A stretch of 34,673 nt of DNA from UBA7960 sp964624065 (GTDB taxonomy: Bacteria; Bacteroidota; Bacteroidia; Bacteroidales; UBA7960), in the NCBI GenBank assembly GCA_964624065.1, contig CAZUWF010000024.1, positions 1 to 34,673 of the forward strand, in the 5' to 3' direction. Shown one piece after another: positions 32,666 to 34,673 of the stretch (positions are counted from its first letter, which is position 1; every line of letters starts with the position of its first letter). The notes below the pieces were generated by a model, which worked only from the letters and a program-made list of their open reading frames with translations, did no database searches and had not been told where the DNA came from. A program made the translations under genes and the position numbers.

Positions 32666-34673
32666 ATGATTATAAAAGAATTGAAACCAAGAAAGGCACT
32701 AAACAAAGCTTTCCTGAAAGTAAAACCTAACAGGACTGAAATTGAAGGTTTCAAGACTAATCTCATTACTTTACTCGAAAGGACAAATGACACGGAAAGC
32801 GAAGAGTTTCATAAAAACTTAGTATCGGACTTTTTAAAGAAAACGGATTACGACCCAAACCATTTTATAAATACCAAAGGTCGAAACGACCTTGTTATTC
32901 ATAATGGCAACAGTGCAAAAAGTTCTGTTAGTGTAATCATTGAAGCTAAAAAGCCGACAAACAAAACGGAAATGATAACCACTAAAAAACTGAACGCAAA
33001 AGCGTTTCAGGAATTAGTGCTTTACTACTTACGAGAAAGAATAACACATAAAAATCTTGAAGTAAAACATTTGGTGGCGACCAACATAAACGAATGGTTC
33101 ATTTTTGACGCTACCTTATTCGACAGACTTTTTGCTCAAAACAAAAACCTTGTAAAGCAATTCAACGCCTTTGAAGGTGGACGGTTGGCAGACACCAAAA
33201 CCGATTTTTTCTACAAGCAAGTTGCCGAGCCGTTTATTGAAAGCATCACTTCTGAAATTGAATTTACTTACTTCAACATTCGGGACTTTCAAAAACCGTT
33301 ACGCAATACCGACAAAGCAGACGACAATTCGCTGATTGCTTTATTCAAACTTTTATCGCCAGAGCATCTTTTAAAACTTCCTTTCACAAACGACAGCAAC
33401 AGCCTTGACAAACGCTTTTACAGCGAGTTGTTGCACATTATCGGCTTGACTGAAACCAAAGAAGGAAGCAAAAAACTGATTGAACGAAACAAAGCAGGTG
33501 AACGCCACACAGGAGCAATTCTTGAAGATGCTATCATTCAGCTTGACAGTTTAGATAAACTTAGCCGACTTGAAAAGCCAAACCAATTTGGAAACACGCA
33601 ACAGGAAAGACTTTTCAGTGTTGCCCTTGAACTCTCCATCACTTGGATAAACCGCATTTTGTTTTTGAAGTTGTTGGAAGCCCAACTCATCACCTATCAC
33701 AAAGGCGACAAATCATATTCGTTTCTCAATCTTGACAAAATCAAGAATTATGACGACCTGAACAGTTTGTTTTTTCAGGTGTTGGCTCGCAAGTATGACC
33801 AGCGAAACGAAGATGTAAAAAAGATTTTTGAGAAAGTTCCTTACCTCAATTCATCCCTTTTCGAGCCCACCGATATTGAGCAGGTTACTTTGTTTATCAG
33901 CAACCTGAAAGACGATAAAACCATTCCGATTTTTTCGCAAACCGTGCTGAAAGACCAGCAAGGCAAAAAAAGGACAGGCAACCTTACCACACTTCAATAC
34001 TTATTTGAGTTTTTAGATGCTTACGACTTTGGTGCAGAAGGCGGAGAAGAAATTCAGGAAGACAACAAAACACTGATTAATGCTTCGGTTCTTGGATTGA
34101 TTTTCGAGAAAATAAACGGCTACAAAGACGGCTCGTTTTTCACTCCGGGTTTCATCACAATGTATATGTGTCGTGAAACCATTCGCAAAGCAGTTGTGCA
34201 AAAATTCAATAGTCTGAACCAAGATTCTCCTGATTTAAGGATTAACAGGATTGAAAAGTACGAGAGCATTAGTGATATTTACGAAGCAATAGGGCGCAAG
34301 GAATTTACCCGTAAACAAGCCAACGAAATTATTAATTCGTTGAAGATATGCGATCCGGCAGTAGGTTCAGGGCATTTTCTGGTGTCGGCGCTAAACGAGA
34401 TGATTGCCATAAAGAACGACCTGAAGATATTGGAAGACAAAAACGGAAAATCGCTAAACCGATACGAGATTGAAGTGGTAAACGATGAATTGATTGTAAC
34501 CGATGAGGACGGGGAGTTATTTGAATATATCCCAACAAACAAAGAAAGCCAACGCATACAGGAAACTTTGTTCCACGAAAAGCAGACCATTATTGAAAAT
34601 TGCCTTTTCGGTGTGGATATCAATTCCAACTCGGTAAAAATTTGCCGTTTGCGTTTGTGGATTGAGCTTTTGA
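32666..34673 (+). CDS. Type IIG-like restriction-modification protein (3' end outside window)
   Basis: An open frame runs from ATG 32666 past the right edge, at least 669 codons. The N-terminus, LKPRKALNKAFLKVKP, is typical of Eco57I-type restriction-methylase proteins. A PD-(D/E)xK-like nuclease signature follows: Asp75 in NDLVIHN, then Glu93-x-Lys95 in VIIEAKKP. A long helical region leads to GSFFTPGFITMYM (about 489) and the SAM-binding motif I, CDPAVGSGHFLVSALNEM (DPAVGSG 563-569). Then comes IENCLFGVDINSNSVKICRL, as in N6-adenine methylases. The catalytic NPPY and the target-recognition domain would lie beyond the window. The protein probably cleaves and methylates DNA as one polypeptide. 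Integrity of the 3' part cannot be judged. It appears AT-richer than its neighbours and is likely horizontally acquired. Confidence 0.9.
   Translation, partial: MIIKELKPRKALNKAFLKVKPNRTEIEGFKTNLITLLERTNDTESEEFHKNLVSDFLKKTDYDPNHFINTKGRNDLVIHNGNSAKSSVSVIIEAKKPTNKTEMITTKKLNAKAFQELVLYYLRERITHKNLEVKHLVATNINEWFIFDATLFDRLFAQNKNLVKQFNAFEGGRLADTKTDFFYKQVAEPFIESITSEIEFTYFNIRDFQKPLRNTDKADDNSLIALFKLLSPEHLLKLPFTNDSNSLDKRFYSELLHIIGLTETKEGSKKLIERNKAGERHTGAILEDAIIQLDSLDKLSRLEKPNQFGNTQQERLFSVALELSITWINRILFLKLLEAQLITYHKGDKSYSFLNLDKIKNYDDLNSLFFQVLARKYDQRNEDVKKIFEKVPYLNSSLFEPTDIEQVTLFISNLKDDKTIPIFSQTVLKDQQGKKRTGNLTTLQYLFEFLDAYDFGAEGGEEIQEDNKTLINASVLGLIFEKINGYKDGSFFTPGFITMYMCRETIRKAVVQKFNSLNQDSPDLRINRIEKYESISDIYEAIGRKEFTRKQANEIINSLKICDPAVGSGHFLVSALNEMIAIKNDLKILEDKNGKSLNRYEIEVVNDELIVTDEDGELFEYIPTNKESQRIQETLFHEKQTIIENCLFGVDINSNSVKICRLRLWIELL

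Noticed and set aside
34279..34629. 116-codon minus-strand frame at the right edge
   Set aside because: It is antisense to the methylase motif I region of the restriction-modification gene, which is the real coding frame.
1..34673. CRISPR array, insertion sequence, transposase or integrase
   Set aside because: No regularly spaced identical repeats and no transposase or integrase motifs were found in any frame I examined.

Overview
The window looks like a chromosomal stretch of a Bacteroidota bacterium, most likely of the Cytophagales type. This rests on several signs: a C-terminal DUF5916-type protein, a large carboxypeptidase-regulatory/beta-barrel outer-membrane protein, the TIGR02757 family, a rhomboid pair followed by an EEP phosphatase, lipobox proteins, starts without Shine-Dalgarno sequences, and TAnnTTTG-type -7 promoter boxes. 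The assignment is inference from gene content; no rRNA or other phylogenetic marker was compared.

Layout. 1-2378: the end of a DUF5916 protein and a lipid-anchored amidohydrolase. 2603-4132 (minus): prmC, a 46-residue lipoprotein with its own terminator, and a possible 70-residue protein. 4278-7827: sucC, gcvT and an exported S1/P1-nuclease/phospholipase C-fold zinc enzyme. 8006-9569: an unknown membrane-anchored protein and dapF. 9820-13296: two rhomboid proteases, a membrane-tethered EEP-family hydrolase and a small outer-membrane-like protein, closed by a terminator. 13479-15536: a fused ADP-forming acyl-CoA synthetase. 15569-16807 (minus): a porin-like barrel. 17054-18517: SelO pseudokinase AMPylase. 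18809-20239 (minus): a sodium:solute symporter. 20412-23291: a large TonB-receptor-like protein. 23590-26102: surE, a small membrane protein and lpxB. A bidirectional terminator then separates lpxB from a minus-strand tRNA-His and a TIGR02757 gene. 27440-32122: an M23/LysM peptidase, then a tight cluster of flippase-like protein, GT4 glycosyltransferase and a second sodium symporter. 32123-32665 is non-coding, with a nine-G run. 32666 to the right edge is the start of a large type IIG-like restriction-modification gene.

Most of the window is ordinary core metabolism and envelope biology: TCA cycle, glycine cleavage, lysine/peptidoglycan precursor, lipid A, peptidoglycan hydrolysis and outer-membrane proteins. 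The right end is the only clearly accessory part.

The least explained signal is between genes. Short sequence modules recur in the same order in several intergenic regions, in both orientations. The clearest case is a pair at about 2395-2553 and 5491-5672 that share a perfect 17-nt inverted match plus two further matching blocks at similar spacing. A third, looser copy lies at about 24482-24643. I did not find a complete new defence or mobile system. The restriction-modification gene is cut by the window edge, so its neighbours are unknown.
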